From NCBI RefSeq assembly GCF_023238205.1, contig NZ_CP096661.1, positions 124,001 through 188,000 on the forward strand: a stretch of 64,000 bases of DNA, given 5' to 3'. Shown here in pieces: positions 53,736 through 62,902 of this stretch. The notes beneath the pieces were generated by a model that ran no database searches, was not told the origin of the DNA, and saw only the letters and a program-made list of their open reading frames with translations. Within the stretch, counting starts at the first letter, position 1. Every line of letters begins with the position of its first letter. Source of the DNA: Halorussus limi. Lineage in GTDB: Archaea; Halobacteriota; Halobacteria; Halobacteriales; Haladaptataceae. Made by a program: the position numbers and the translations under genes.

Positions 53736-53866
53736 GGGAGTTCCTGAGTCTGACCGTCACCTTCGACCACGATGTCGTTGACGGAACGCCAGCCACACGG
53801 TTCGTCCAACGCCTCAGCGAACGTACAGAAGCCCATCACAGCCTCGACACCGCACTCACCGAGTAA
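53735..53866 (+). pseudogene. C-terminal remnant of a 2-oxoacid dehydrogenase E2 (lipoate acyltransferase)
   Basis: Plus-strand frame reads LSLTVTFDHDVVDGTPATRF and VQRLSERTEAHHSLDTALTE, ending at 53866. The HxxxDG motif (H-D-V-V-D-G) and flanking strands are the catalytic C-terminal signature of dihydrolipoamide acyltransferases. Nothing upstream in this frame fits E2; the sequence there belongs to the exchanger on the other strand. The two remnants meet at about 53725-53745. Confidence 0.7.
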
Positions 53867-53950
53867 CCGAGCGCCTACCTAGGACCAACCCAGTATTTCG
53901 TGGTTTAGCCATAACCGCTAAAAACTCCAAGCGGTAATACAACAACTAGG

Positions 53951-54628
53951 ATGAGTCTACAACAGACGCTCCAGAACATACTGACGAACCCGACGTTTCT
54001 CGCAACGTGGATAGCGTTCGTCGTCGCTAGTGAGGCCGTCCTGGTGTGGGACCTCTGGACGAACAATAACGAGATGAAAAGCCTGATGAAGCTCGTGTGG
54101 GTCCTCACGGTGTTGTACTCCGGGCCGCTGGGCCTCGCCATATACTGGTACTCGGGCCGTCAGCAGATTGCTCACGACTCGTTTTGGCGCAAGGGGTTCC
54201 GGTCGGTCGCCCACTGCTACTCGGGATGTGGGGCCGGTGAGGTCACCGGTATCGTACTCACCGTCGGGATTCTGGCGCTGGCAAACTTCTACGTCATCGC
54301 CATCACGTTCGGGTTCGCGTACCTGTTCGGCTACGCGCTGACAGTCGGACCGCTCGTCCAGGAGGGCGAGACGTGGAGGCAAGCCATCAAGGACGCGCTG
54401 TACTCCGAGACTGCCTCGATCACCGTGATGGAGATCGTCGCCATCAGCGTCGACATCTGGTTGGCGGGCGAGGCAACCATGGGTGATGTGTTGTTCTGGT
54501 CGTCGTTGTTCTTCTCGCTGTCGCTTGGGCTCATCGCGGCGTATCCAGTCAATCTTGTCCTTATCTACTACAGCGTCAAGGAGGGAATGATGAACCCAAA
54601 GAAGATGGCCACAGACATGGGAATGTAA
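53951..54628 (+). CDS. DUF4396 membrane protein
   Basis: 225 residues, five or six membrane helices. FLATWIAFVVASEAVLVWDL near the start, the Cys/His-bearing HCYSGCGAGEVTGI segment, then FGFAYLFGYALTVGPLVQ and MEIVAISVDIWLAG. DUF4396 proteins are annotated near metal and copper resistance genes in bacteria; the HC..GCGAGE stretch might bind metal. The tail ends in a Met-rich stretch (MMNPKKMATDMGM). Function not proven. Confidence 0.85.
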   Translation: MSLQQTLQNILTNPTFLATWIAFVVASEAVLVWDLWTNNNEMKSLMKLVWVLTVLYSGPLGLAIYWYSGRQQIAHDSFWRKGFRSVAHCYSGCGAGEVTGIVLTVGILALANFYVIAITFGFAYLFGYALTVGPLVQEGETWRQAIKDALYSETASITVMEIVAISVDIWLAGEATMGDVLFWSSLFFSLSLGLIAAYPVNLVLIYYSVKEGMMNPKKMATDMGM

Positions 54629-54738
54629 CTCTCCGTTTACCAGATTCGGCTATACAACGCACTCATTTCGCGAACAATCGGTATGACCGATACGAACGCC
54701 CGAAAGCACCGTGTCTCTTTTAGTGGTGGGACTACAAC

Positions 54739-54763
54739 AGTATTGTGTGTAAAGAACAATACA
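54739..54763 (+). promoter_or_regulatory. dyad AGTATTG-N11-CAATACA before the second SHOCT gene
   Basis: AGTATTG (54739-54745), eleven bases, CAATACA (54757-54763); the last base differs from the perfect arm, but the inner core is extended (AGTATTGT...ACAATAC). It begins 50 bases before the ATG at 54789; a CTTTTAG TATA-like box at about 54716 puts the start site inside it. Same arm and spacer as at 19719, 35 kb away. Confidence 0.55.
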
Positions 54764-54788
54764 AGAAAGTGGGGTAGGTCGTCTCTGG

Positions 54789-55208
54789 ATGATTGGCCTG
54801 CTAGTGTTCGGTGGTGGCCCCCTCTTTGCCTCCCCGAACATTGCCTGGTATTGGTTGCCCTTTGCGCTTCTCGTCGTGGCTGGTATGGCGTGGGTGTTTG
54901 TAGACCGCAAACTACTAAGTCAGACAAGAAGTTACGGATCGAATTCGGGTGCTACGGCTAATAAACAAAAGGCTCTGGATACGCTCAAACAGCAGTACGC
55001 TGTCGGTGAAATCGATGAAGCGGAGTTCGAACGTCGATTAGAGACGTTGCTAGAGAATGAGTCGATAGCGGACGTAGAAAACCGAACTGACGTCAATTCC
55101 GATACGGCGAGCGAGACCCAACCGATTGAGGAGGGAACCACGAAACAGGGCCCCCATCACCGTCAAACGTGCCATCGTCGCGGGAAGCACCATCGTGGAC
55201 GACACTGA
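54789..55208 (+). CDS. SHOCT-domain membrane protein with a His/Arg-rich tail
   Basis: 139 residues. Two hydrophobic segments near the start (MIGLLVFGGGPLFASP, WYWLPFALLVVAGMAWVFV), then the SHOCT pattern KALDTLKQQYAVGEIDEAEF. The tail HHRQTCHRRGKHHRGRH after an acidic linker has seven histidines and one cysteine, possibly a metal-binding end, though a late frameshift is an alternative. Downstream of an AGTATTG dyad. Confidence 0.72.
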   Translation: MIGLLVFGGGPLFASPNIAWYWLPFALLVVAGMAWVFVDRKLLSQTRSYGSNSGATANKQKALDTLKQQYAVGEIDEAEFERRLETLLENESIADVENRTDVNSDTASETQPIEEGTTKQGPHHRQTCHRRGKHHRGRH

Positions 55209-55254
55209 GTAGTTGGGTGACAGCAGTTCCGTCTACCCCTTTTTCACTATACAT

Positions 55255-56151
55255 TCACTGCGAAGCGCTCGGTCTGTAATACTCCTTGAGCCATGCCGCG
55301 ATTCCATCGAGGCCGGGGAATAGCGTTCGGTGATTGATATTCGCCTGGTCCAACTTATCACGAAATTCCCGTTTACACTCGGCTGGAATGATAATCTTCC
55401 AGAAGAGATCTGGATGGTCTTCGAGCCATTCATCCATCGAGGTCCGAGGATTGGCCATACTGGCGAAGAGTGCGGCCTGATTGACGATGCGCTGATCGAT
55501 GGACGGTGGCTGGAAGAAGACGATGTAGTCCTCACCTTGCTGTTCGGAGAACTCCTCGAGGACGTCTCTGACATCGAGCATCGGAACCGTGCGCCGGTCG
55601 GCCAACTGGCTGTCGTCCTCCCCTGTCCGTTCTAGAACTAGCTTCATGAGATCGTAGAGCATCGCGGCGTTGAATATGTTCGTCCCCAGCTCTTCGAGGA
55701 ACGCTTGGAAGTGATCAGGAAGTCGGTCGTGAGCCGCTTCGTAATCAACCGCCCAGACCACACCGTCGGCGTCTAGTGAACCGGCGGTCGCGAAGTACGC
55801 GGCGACCGCCGGCGAGTAGGTCCAATCGAGCAGTCGCGTCGGGAGCCCATGGTGCTGGGCGAGTGCCATGAGGTGGAACGGCGACTCAGGCTGGTCAATT
55901 TCCTGGCGCGCGTACTGCCGGAAGTTTCGGAGCAGGTGGACCTCGAGGTCCCACTTTCCAGAATCGCCAACGAAGCGCTGAAGCGATGTCTGGAGGGTGT
56001 ATTCGGTGTCCGTCATGCCACGGAACACGTACGGCGACCGATGGCGTCCGAGCTCCTCGTTCCACGAGTCCCGGTACAGGAGCCGCTGGAGCGTCGCCCA
56101 ATCATCGGCGACGAATTCGTTGGCGCCCTCGTCCGTCTGGGTCATGAACAT
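55255..56151 (-). CDS. FRG-domain protein
   Basis: 298 residues. FRG motifs: SPYVFRGMTDTEYTLQTSL near the start, RNFRQYARQ, LMALAQHHGLPTRLLDWTYS with the invariant QHHGLPTRLLDWT, and YSPAVAAYFATAG. FRG (after Phe-Arg-Gly) domains occur in stand-alone proteins and in phage-defence or toxin-like proteins; the catalytic role is not settled. Family certain, function not. No partner gene on the same strand. Confidence 0.83.
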   Translation of the reverse strand: MFMTQTDEGANEFVADDWATLQRLLYRDSWNEELGRHRSPYVFRGMTDTEYTLQTSLQRFVGDSGKWDLEVHLLRNFRQYARQEIDQPESPFHLMALAQHHGLPTRLLDWTYSPAVAAYFATAGSLDADGVVWAVDYEAAHDRLPDHFQAFLEELGTNIFNAAMLYDLMKLVLERTGEDDSQLADRRTVPMLDVRDVLEEFSEQQGEDYIVFFQPPSIDQRIVNQAALFASMANPRTSMDEWLEDHPDLFWKIIIPAECKREFRDKLDQANINHRTLFPGLDGIAAWLKEYYRPSASQ

Positions 56152-56580
56152 CTAATCGCCGCCAGGGCGTATGTATGGTCGGTTCGGTCAGTGACACGAC
56201 CGGAGCGACGCACACTCCGAACGTAGACCAATTCTTGATTCGGGCGTCGCCGCTCTTTGCCGTGTCAAGCCAGCATCTGGGCGACACGTTCCGGACTTGT
56301 TACAATAACATACATCTACAATACTGGCGTTGCTAGGTGTAGTGCCGTGTACGCGTAGTCTCGCGGGGGGAATGTCTGTGGGCAGCTTGGTCTGAACCCA
56401 GACTGCGACGTGACCGCTGAGGAAAGTTGAACACGATAAACTGTTGTAAAATGTTGGCAATTGCTATTGCCACACTCGGAGGATTCTCGTCGCGACCCAA
56501 CCGCTATACGTCGTCACGCTGACGCTGTTCGACGACGGGCAAAGAGTTGCCAGATTCGAAAGCTGACGTTCTGTTTCCTA
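56152..56580. other. non-coding stretch
   Basis: 429 bases without a convincing gene. An AT-rich part around 56300-56330 contains CAATACT on the plus strand but without a partner arm; it is over 150 bases from the FRG start. No repeat or RNA seen. Confidence 0.45.
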
Positions 56581-56871
56581 TTACTGATCGTCTCGCTCGT
56601 GAAGGATGCTCTCCGCTTCTTGGCGAAGTGATGGCTCCAAGGACTCTTCCCCGGCAAGTCTCCGGAGCATTGTATCGCACTGAGGGGTCGCCAACGCCTG
56701 GAGTGCTCGCTGGCGGAGCCCGTCGCTCAAACTCTCCCTCCGGACGAGAGCGTCGAGTTCGTCACACTCGTTGGCCATCTCGAGTTCGTGAATTGCATCT
56801 TCACGTTCGGACTCGGTCGCCGATTCGTCAAGTGCGAGTTCGATACACTCTTCCGGCGTTCGAGAGCTCAT
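56581..56871 (-). CDS. small HEAT-like helical repeat protein
   Basis: 96 residues from the ATG at 56871 (MSSRTPEECIELALDESATE). Acidic, entirely helical by pattern; repeated REDAIHELEMAN, LRQRALQALATP and LRQEAESILHER helices suggest two HEAT-like repeats. A longer frame from 57036 lacks support. Protein-binding role only by fold. Confidence 0.6.
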   Translation of the reverse strand: MSSRTPEECIELALDESATESEREDAIHELEMANECDELDALVRRESLSDGLRQRALQALATPQCDTMLRRLAGEESLEPSLRQEAESILHERDDQ

Positions 56872-57114
56872 AGTCCAGAACACGGGTTTCAGAGTGATAG
56901 TCCTACGGACCGTGTCGTCATGTACTTTCTTTGGGTCTGCTCTCGTCGGTATTACTGCTATGTCCACCCGTATTGGAGTGAATACGCAGAATCGAGGTCG
57001 AGGAGAATCCCTGATACACTGGAAGGATTGAGACAAGATGAGTCCGTTTCGCGTGAGTCAAGCGTTTGATGATAGGACTACAACCAGAGCGTTTGTCCGT
57101 GACGGAGAACCACG

Positions 57115-58116
57115 ATGACGATCGGTTATTTCGTACTTGGATCGCTCCTTCTCATCGGCATCGTCGTCGACCTACTCTGGACGACGCTTTGGGTGGAGGG
57201 CGGCGCAGGTCCTCTCACGTCCCGTCTCATGGCGGTAACGTGGCAGACTGTTCGATGGATCGGCGGTGGAAACGCGCGAGTCCGTACCCTCACCGGTCCA
57301 CTCATTCTTACCGTCGGTTTCACGGTGTGGCTTATCCTCCTCTGGGCCGGCTGGACCCTCGTCTTTGCCGGCGCTGAAAACATCCTCATCGACACCGTCG
57401 ACGGAGGCTCCATCTCCTGGGTCGACCGGATTTACTTCACAGGATACGCCATGTTCACCCTTGGGAATGGGGATTTTGCCCCACGAAGTGGCGTCTGGCA
57501 GATCGCTACTGTCCTCGTAACAGGGAGTGGAATGCTCTTCATTACCCTCGGTGTTACGTACATCCTGTCCGTACTGGAGGCGGTCACCCAGAAACGCTCG
57601 TTCGCGACCGGCATCAGTGGACTCGGAACGCAGGGCAATGAATTCGTTCGAAATGCGTGGGACGGTCAGGAGTTCCAGGGGCTCGATGTACTACTGAACA
57701 CGTACGTTACGCAACTGAACACGCTCACATCGAATCACAAGGCGTACCCGATTCTCCACTATTTTCACAGCGAGCAGTCCGAGCAGGCACCGGTCACAAG
57801 CATCGCCGTCCTCGACGACGCGTTGACGATACTTGAATTCGGAATTCCTGCACAGGAACGGCCCAGTGACGCCATCATCGAGAATGCCCGCTCGAGCGTC
57901 GAGAGCTACCTCGAAGCACTACACGGGACATTCATCGAGCCTGCAAATCGTGCTCCTCCGCCGCCAGCGCTCGAGGTGATTCGCGACGCTGATATCCCGA
58001 CGAACTCCGACGATGAGTTCACTACTGCTCTCGGGAACCTAGAGAAGCGCCGCCGAACGATGCTTGGCCTGGTCGAATCTGACGCACGTCAATGGCCCAC
58101 CAGTCAAGATACGTAA
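57115..58116 (+). CDS. two-helix K+-channel-like protein, copy A
   Basis: 333 residues. Three or four membrane helices in the first 155 residues, with a pore loop and selectivity-filter-like FTLGNGDF (T116-L-G-N-G-D-F) where K+ channels have T-x-G-Y/F-G-D. The remaining part is soluble and acidic. Asn replaces Tyr at the filter centre, so K+ selectivity may be altered. A divergent paralogue with FTMGNGDF lies at 62903-63994 on the opposite strand, beyond the copper genes. Confidence 0.75.
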   Translation: MTIGYFVLGSLLLIGIVVDLLWTTLWVEGGAGPLTSRLMAVTWQTVRWIGGGNARVRTLTGPLILTVGFTVWLILLWAGWTLVFAGAENILIDTVDGGSISWVDRIYFTGYAMFTLGNGDFAPRSGVWQIATVLVTGSGMLFITLGVTYILSVLEAVTQKRSFATGISGLGTQGNEFVRNAWDGQEFQGLDVLLNTYVTQLNTLTSNHKAYPILHYFHSEQSEQAPVTSIAVLDDALTILEFGIPAQERPSDAIIENARSSVESYLEALHGTFIEPANRAPPPPALEVIRDADIPTNSDDEFTTALGNLEKRRRTMLGLVESDARQWPTSQDT

Positions 58117-58247
58117 AGGCGACTCGACTTACGGTTGAACGTACTGTCCCCCTGTTGTAATCTCCCGTCTGGTTCGTTACCGGCCTAATGCTGGGCCACA
58201 CACTCTTTCCCCCCGAGGAATCATACTATCTGGTTACGGGGGGAGAC

Positions 58248-60485
58248 ATGGACGACCACAGCAGCGAATCCAGCAATGGAAACCGGTCTGACCGGCATTC
58301 GGATGTTGACGACCGAGAAGAACCGCGAGTTGAACAATCAATACTCGAGGACGAGGCTGAAGACGCCGACGAGGCTGAACGAGAGGTCGACGAGCAATAC
58401 GATTCTAGTGGGACGCACGGCGACCACGGAGAGCATGCCAATGGCCATAACGGTCACGGCGAGGGTGGCATGCACGAGGGGCACGAACGGATGTTCCGGC
58501 GGCGCTTCTTCGTCTCGACGCTCCTTTCAATTCCGGTTCTGCTCTATAGCGAGACGCTCCAAGAGTGGCTCGGGTTCTCGGTCCCGGCGTTCCCCGGCAG
58601 CGAGTGGATCAATCCCGTCTTTGCGATAATCGTCTTCGCATACGGTGGAATGCCGTTCCTTCGGATGGCGGTTCCGGAACTCGAGGACCGCACACCGGGC
58701 ATGATGACACTCATTTCGATGGCCATCACCGTCGCGTTCGTCTACAGCCTCGCGAGCGTCGTCTTCCCGACGGCGCCGACGTTCTTCTGGGAGCTCGTGA
58801 CGCTGATCGACATCATGCTACTAGGCCACTGGATCGAGATGCGCTCGGTCCGCAGGGCCTCTAGCGCCCTCGACGAGTTGGCCAAGCTCCTCCCCGACAC
58901 CGCCGAGCGCATCACCGAAGACGGCGGGACTGAGGAAATTCCGGTGAACGAACTGGGGGAAGGCGACCTCGTACTCGTCCGTCCGGGGGCTAGCGTACCT
59001 GCTGACGGCGTCGTTGAGGATGGCGACTCGGACGTGAACGAGTCGATGATTACTGGCGAGTCGAAGCCGGTGTCGAAGGAACCTGGCGACGAGGTCATCG
59101 GTGGGACCATCAACGGTGATGGGAGCCTTCGGGTGCGAATTGCGGCGACGGGCGACGAGACGACGCTCGCGGGTATCATGCGTCTCGTCGAGGAGGCCCA
59201 GGAGAGCGAGTCTCGGACACAACAACTTGCCGACCGCGCGGCAGGGTGGCTGTTCTACATCGCGCTGGCGGTAGCTATCGTAACCGGCATCGCGTGGACG
59301 ATCGCCGTCTCGTTCAACGCCACGGTCATCGAGCGAGTCGTGACCGTACTCGTAATCGCCTGTCCGCACGCGCTCGGACTTGCTATCCCACTCGTCGTCG
59401 CGATCAACACGTCGCTGGCCGCACAGAACGGGATGCTGATTCGGGATCGAATTGCGATGGAACAGGCCCGGGAACTGGATACGATTATCTTCGACAAGAC
59501 AGGGACACTCACGAAGGGCGAACAGGGCATCGTCGACGTGGAGACTGTCGAAGACATTGACGAAGACGAGGCGCTGTCGCTTGCCGCCGCCGTTGAGGGT
59601 GATTCGGAACACATGATTGCGCAGGCAGTACGCGAGGCCGCGAATGAGCGGAGCTTAGATGCGCCAGCAGCTACTGGTTTCGAGGCGCTCAAGGGTCGCG
59701 GAGTACGTGCAACCGTCGACGGTGCTACGATTCACGTCGGCGGCCCGAATCTCCTGTCACATCTTGACATGGACGTTCCGCCAGAGCTGACGGCGTTCGC
59801 GGAACGCGCCGGAGAGGACGCCCAAACAGTCGTCTACCTCTTACGCGATGAGATGCCCGTTGCCGCATTCGCGCTCGCAGATGTTGTTCGTGAGGAGAGT
59901 TACCAAGTCGTTGATGCGCTCCACGAACTCGGCATCGAAGTGGCGATGTTAACTGGCGACTCTGAAGATGTCGCCAACGCCGTCGCTGACGACCTTGGTA
60001 TCGACACGGTGTTTGCTGAGGTGTTGCCTGAGGACAAGGACAAGAAAGTGACCGAACTCCAAGAGCAGGGCAAATTTGTTGCGATGGTTGGCGATGGTGT
60101 AAACGACGCGCCGGCACTCACGCGTGCTGACATCGGTATCGCCATCGGGTCTGGGACGGACGTCGCCGTCCAGTCGGCGGACATCATCCTCGTCCAGAAC
60201 AACCCGCTAGATGTCGTCCGTCTCGTAAAGTTGAGCAGGGCGAGTTACCGAAAGATGAAGGAGAATCTTGCGTGGGCCGCGGGCTACAACGTGTTCGCAC
60301 TCCCGCTTGCAGCAGGGGTCCTCGCTCCGATTGGTATCCTGCTCTCGCCTGCGGTCGGCGCGCTCTTGATGTCGCTGTCGACAGTAATCGTCGCGATTAA
60401 CGCCCAGTTCCTCCGCCGGGTTGACCTCAGCCTCCCAAGTCTGCCGGGCGTGCCAGCACAGCAGACAGCCCAATCAGCAGACTGA
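58248..60485 (+). CDS. copB: CopB-type copper-translocating P1B ATPase
   Basis: 745 residues from the ATG at 58248, which has a G-rich stretch and TATA-like CATACTATC upstream; the frame from 58188 adds 20 unlikely residues. His-rich N-terminus (residues 57-79, [20 protein letters not shown]), TGES at 269-272, CPH at 372-374 (CopB subclass), DKTGT with D416, [10 protein letters not shown]. Acidic N-terminal arm. The usual HP dipeptide of the nucleotide domain (SEHP) is SEHM here. Exports Cu(I), Ag(I) or Cu(II). Convergent with the MCO. Confidence 0.88.
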   Translation: MDDHSSESSNGNRSDRHSDVDDREEPRVEQSILEDEAEDADEAEREVDEQYDSSGTHGDHGEHANGHNGHGEGGMHEGHERMFRRRFFVSTLLSIPVLLYSETLQEWLGFSVPAFPGSEWINPVFAIIVFAYGGMPFLRMAVPELEDRTPGMMTLISMAITVAFVYSLASVVFPTAPTFFWELVTLIDIMLLGHWIEMRSVRRASSALDELAKLLPDTAERITEDGGTEEIPVNELGEGDLVLVRPGASVPADGVVEDGDSDVNESMITGESKPVSKEPGDEVIGGTINGDGSLRVRIAATGDETTLAGIMRLVEEAQESESRTQQLADRAAGWLFYIALAVAIVTGIAWTIAVSFNATVIERVVTVLVIACPHALGLAIPLVVAINTSLAAQNGMLIRDRIAMEQARELDTIIFDKTGTLTKGEQGIVDVETVEDIDEDEALSLAAAVEGDSEHMIAQAVREAANERSLDAPAATGFEALKGRGVRATVDGATIHVGGPNLLSHLDMDVPPELTAFAERAGEDAQTVVYLLRDEMPVAAFALADVVREESYQVVDALHELGIEVAMLTGDSEDVANAVADDLGIDTVFAEVLPEDKDKKVTELQEQGKFVAMVGDGVNDAPALTRADIGIAIGSGTDVAVQSADIILVQNNPLDVVRLVKLSRASYRKMKENLAWAAGYNVFALPLAAGVLAPIGILLSPAVGALLMSLSTVIVAINAQFLRRVDLSLPSLPGVPAQQTAQSAD

Positions 60486-60509
60486 TGGGAACAAACACTT
60501 CCCGTCCTT

Positions 60510-61964
60510 TTACTCGACGTATTGGATGACGCGAGCCATCCCTGCTTCGAGGTGGTAGAGATTGTGGCAGTGGAACAGCCAGCTTCCGGGATTGTCGGCG
60601 ATGAAGTCGAAGGTGACCTCGCCCATGTGGCCAGGGACGATGACAGTGTCCTTGACTGCGTTGCCGACTTGGAAGAAGTGACCGTGGAGGTGCATCGGAT
60701 GAATCACCGGGCTATGGTTAACCATCCTCACTCGGACGTGGTCACCCTCGCTCACGTTGAGCGGGTCGGCGTCGGGATACGCCTGACCATCAATAAGCCA
60801 CTCGTAGGAGCCGCCGCGACCCGCCGACAGCGTCAGGTCGAACTGACGGTCTGGACGGCCATCGATTCCGTCTAGCGGTGAGAGCGCACGGAGGTCCCCG
60901 TACTGAAGTCGGCGTCCCTCCGCAGACGGCGCAGACGGAGAACCACTACTCCCTTCGTATTGAAGAAGAGCGCGTGCCGGAGGTTCCCCACCGTTGACCG
61001 CGTCGGCGCGTATCTCCCACGTGCCAGGATTGTCGGCTTCGATGATTGCGTCGTACCGTTCGCCGGCCCCGAAGACGAACGAGTCCACCGTCACCGGTTC
61101 GACCGGCCGTCCGTCAGCGTGGGTGACCGACATTTCGTGACCGGCAGACCGGATTCGGAAGGCCGTCGCACTCCCGGCGTTCACGAATCGGAGCCGTACC
61201 CGCTCGCCCTCCCGGACGGTGAACGTCTGCGGGTCGGTCGGCAAGCGTCCGTTTATGAGGAGCCCGGCGTACGGTGGTCGTCTGTCGCCCATCTGGTCCA
61301 TGTTCCCCATGCCACCCCGACCGCCTCGACCTCCCCGTCTGCCGCCCATCGGACCCTGCCCCGAGTCAACTTCTGAAATCGGTCGTGGCTCCTGGTCCAA
61401 GTAGTCGTCAACGACGACCGTGTACTCCCGGTCGTACTCAACGTGGGGGTCCTGTTCCTCGATTACTAACGGAGCGAGCAGTCCGCGGTCGAGTTGGAGT
61501 CCGACGTGACTGTGGTAGAAGTATGTCCCGGCGGGTTCCGCTCGGAACTTGTACGTGAACGTCTCACCCGGCGCTATCGGCTGTTGGGTGACGTCGGGGA
61601 CGCCGTCCATCGCGTTCGGTACCGGGACGCCGTGCCAGTGGATCGTTGTCCCCTCCGAAACGTCGTTTCTGACTGTGGTTTCGAGTACATCCCCTTCTTT
61701 GACTCGGAGTTCAGGTCCGGGGAACTCACCGTTATACAGCCAATTCTGGGCAGATGTATTCGGCCCTGGCTGGATCTGGCCGGGCGCGACGGTGACCGTC
61801 GTGGACGTGTCCGCAGAGGCTGAGACGGTCGGACGTGGTGTTGCAGGCTGCGATTCATCGGTGGGCTTCAACACGTCGCTCCCTGAGCATCCTGCAAGTG
61901 CACTTGCCCCTCCCCCGCCGAGTAACTGAAGGAATCGACGCCGAGATGTTGACGGTGTGTTCAC
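60510..61964 (-). CDS. exported multicopper oxidase (CopA/laccase-like lipoprotein)
   Basis: 484 residues. Tat plus lipobox: SRRRFLQLLGGGGASALAGC with C26. Three cupredoxin domains with all copper ligand motifs: HWHG (109-112), YHSHVG (150-155), HPMHLHGH (422-429) and HCHNLYHLEAGM (465-476), which provide the type 1, 2 and 3 copper sites. Gly/Arg-rich insert (about 210-230). Oxidises Cu(I), Mn(II) or phenols outside the cell; beside CopB, copper detoxification fits. Start overlaps the DUF302 stop by four bases. Confidence 0.88.
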   Translation of the reverse strand: MNTPSTSRRRFLQLLGGGGASALAGCSGSDVLKPTDESQPATPRPTVSASADTSTTVTVAPGQIQPGPNTSAQNWLYNGEFPGPELRVKEGDVLETTVRNDVSEGTTIHWHGVPVPNAMDGVPDVTQQPIAPGETFTYKFRAEPAGTYFYHSHVGLQLDRGLLAPLVIEEQDPHVEYDREYTVVVDDYLDQEPRPISEVDSGQGPMGGRRGGRGGRGGMGNMDQMGDRRPPYAGLLINGRLPTDPQTFTVREGERVRLRFVNAGSATAFRIRSAGHEMSVTHADGRPVEPVTVDSFVFGAGERYDAIIEADNPGTWEIRADAVNGGEPPARALLQYEGSSGSPSAPSAEGRRLQYGDLRALSPLDGIDGRPDRQFDLTLSAGRGGSYEWLIDGQAYPDADPLNVSEGDHVRVRMVNHSPVIHPMHLHGHFFQVGNAVKDTVIVPGHMGEVTFDFIADNPGSWLFHCHNLYHLEAGMARVIQYVE

Positions 61965-62344
61965 AGTTCGTTGAGTACCCGTTCGAATCGGTCGGCGACT
62001 TCCTCGGAAATCGAGTCAAGTTCGGGGTTGTCCGTAATGCCGACTAGTTGTTTAGGATCGACGGCGCTCACGGTGACGCCGTCGTCGGTCTCATAGACGA
62101 TGACATTGCACGGTAGGAGCGCACCGAGTTCGATTTCCTCTGCGAGACCTTCGAAAGCGAGTTGGGGGTTACAGGCACCGAGGATGCGATATTGACGGAA
62201 CTCTTCGTCGAGTTTCTCTGCGAACGTCGCTTGCACGTCGATGTCACAGAGGACGCCGAAGCCTTCGTCTTCAAGCGCACTCATTGTCTTCTCGACGACT
62301 GAGTCGAAGTCATCGTCAACCTTCTTCTGTATTGTATAGTCCAT
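61961..62344 (-). CDS. DUF302 protein
   Basis: 127 residues from the ATG at 62344 (a TTG at 62353 is less likely). Two-layer alpha/beta DUF302 domain: YTIQKKVDDDFDSVVEKTMS, LEDEGFGVLCDIDV, LGACNPQLAFEGL and LPCNVIVYETDDG. The conserved GACNP and LPCN cysteines may bind metal or haem. Overlaps the MCO start, so it is cotranscribed first. A broken copy is at 48339. Confidence 0.85.
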   Translation of the reverse strand: MDYTIQKKVDDDFDSVVEKTMSALEDEGFGVLCDIDVQATFAEKLDEEFRQYRILGACNPQLAFEGLAEEIELGALLPCNVIVYETDDGVTVSAVDPKQLVGITDNPELDSISEEVADRFERVLNEL

Positions 62345-62902
62345 ATTGTACAAGAACGCTCCCGGAAGTAATTACTGTTGTGGGAGATACGCTATCACGA
62401 TAGGAGACAACTGCCTCCTTCGATGATAGCGTTTGGACGCTAACTGGTGAAAACTTCCGTTAAATGGATCTGACTTCCAGTAGTAAATTACTCCTGTCGA
62501 TACGCTGGTCGCTCATTTAGACCGTAGTACGTCTCCTCTGTGGAAACACACTGTGAGTGACATTGGAACCGTAAGCGGGACTACTGTTTATGGGCTCAGA
62601 ATTTATTGCCGGTGGTGGGCAATGGTCGTGAGTTAGGGTGACTCGAACAGGCAAAGGACGCCGTACTAGTCCGCCCGCATTGGTAACAGATAGTGAAATC
62701 CTCGAGGGGTACGTTGTGTTCAGAACTATGGGGCAATGGTAATCTAGTGGGGACACCGGTGGTTGGTATTGTATATATTCTGGTTCTATTGTAGGGATTG
62801 ACAGTCTTCGCGCGGTTCCCGATCGTTAAGAGAATCCCGGAGCAAAACCACCAAGTCAGTTACAGGCACTCGACTGAATAAAAACCGTATTACCAACGAC
62901 TG
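62345..62902. other. long intergenic region before the copper module
   Basis: 558 bases, no gene I can support. It contains the promoter of the DUF302-MCO unit (region just upstream of 62344) and the 3' flank of the channel gene. An AT-rich patch GTATTGTATATATT at about 62766 and an inverted GATAGCG...CGCTATC pair near 62390-62440 are the only visible structures. Confidence 0.45.
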
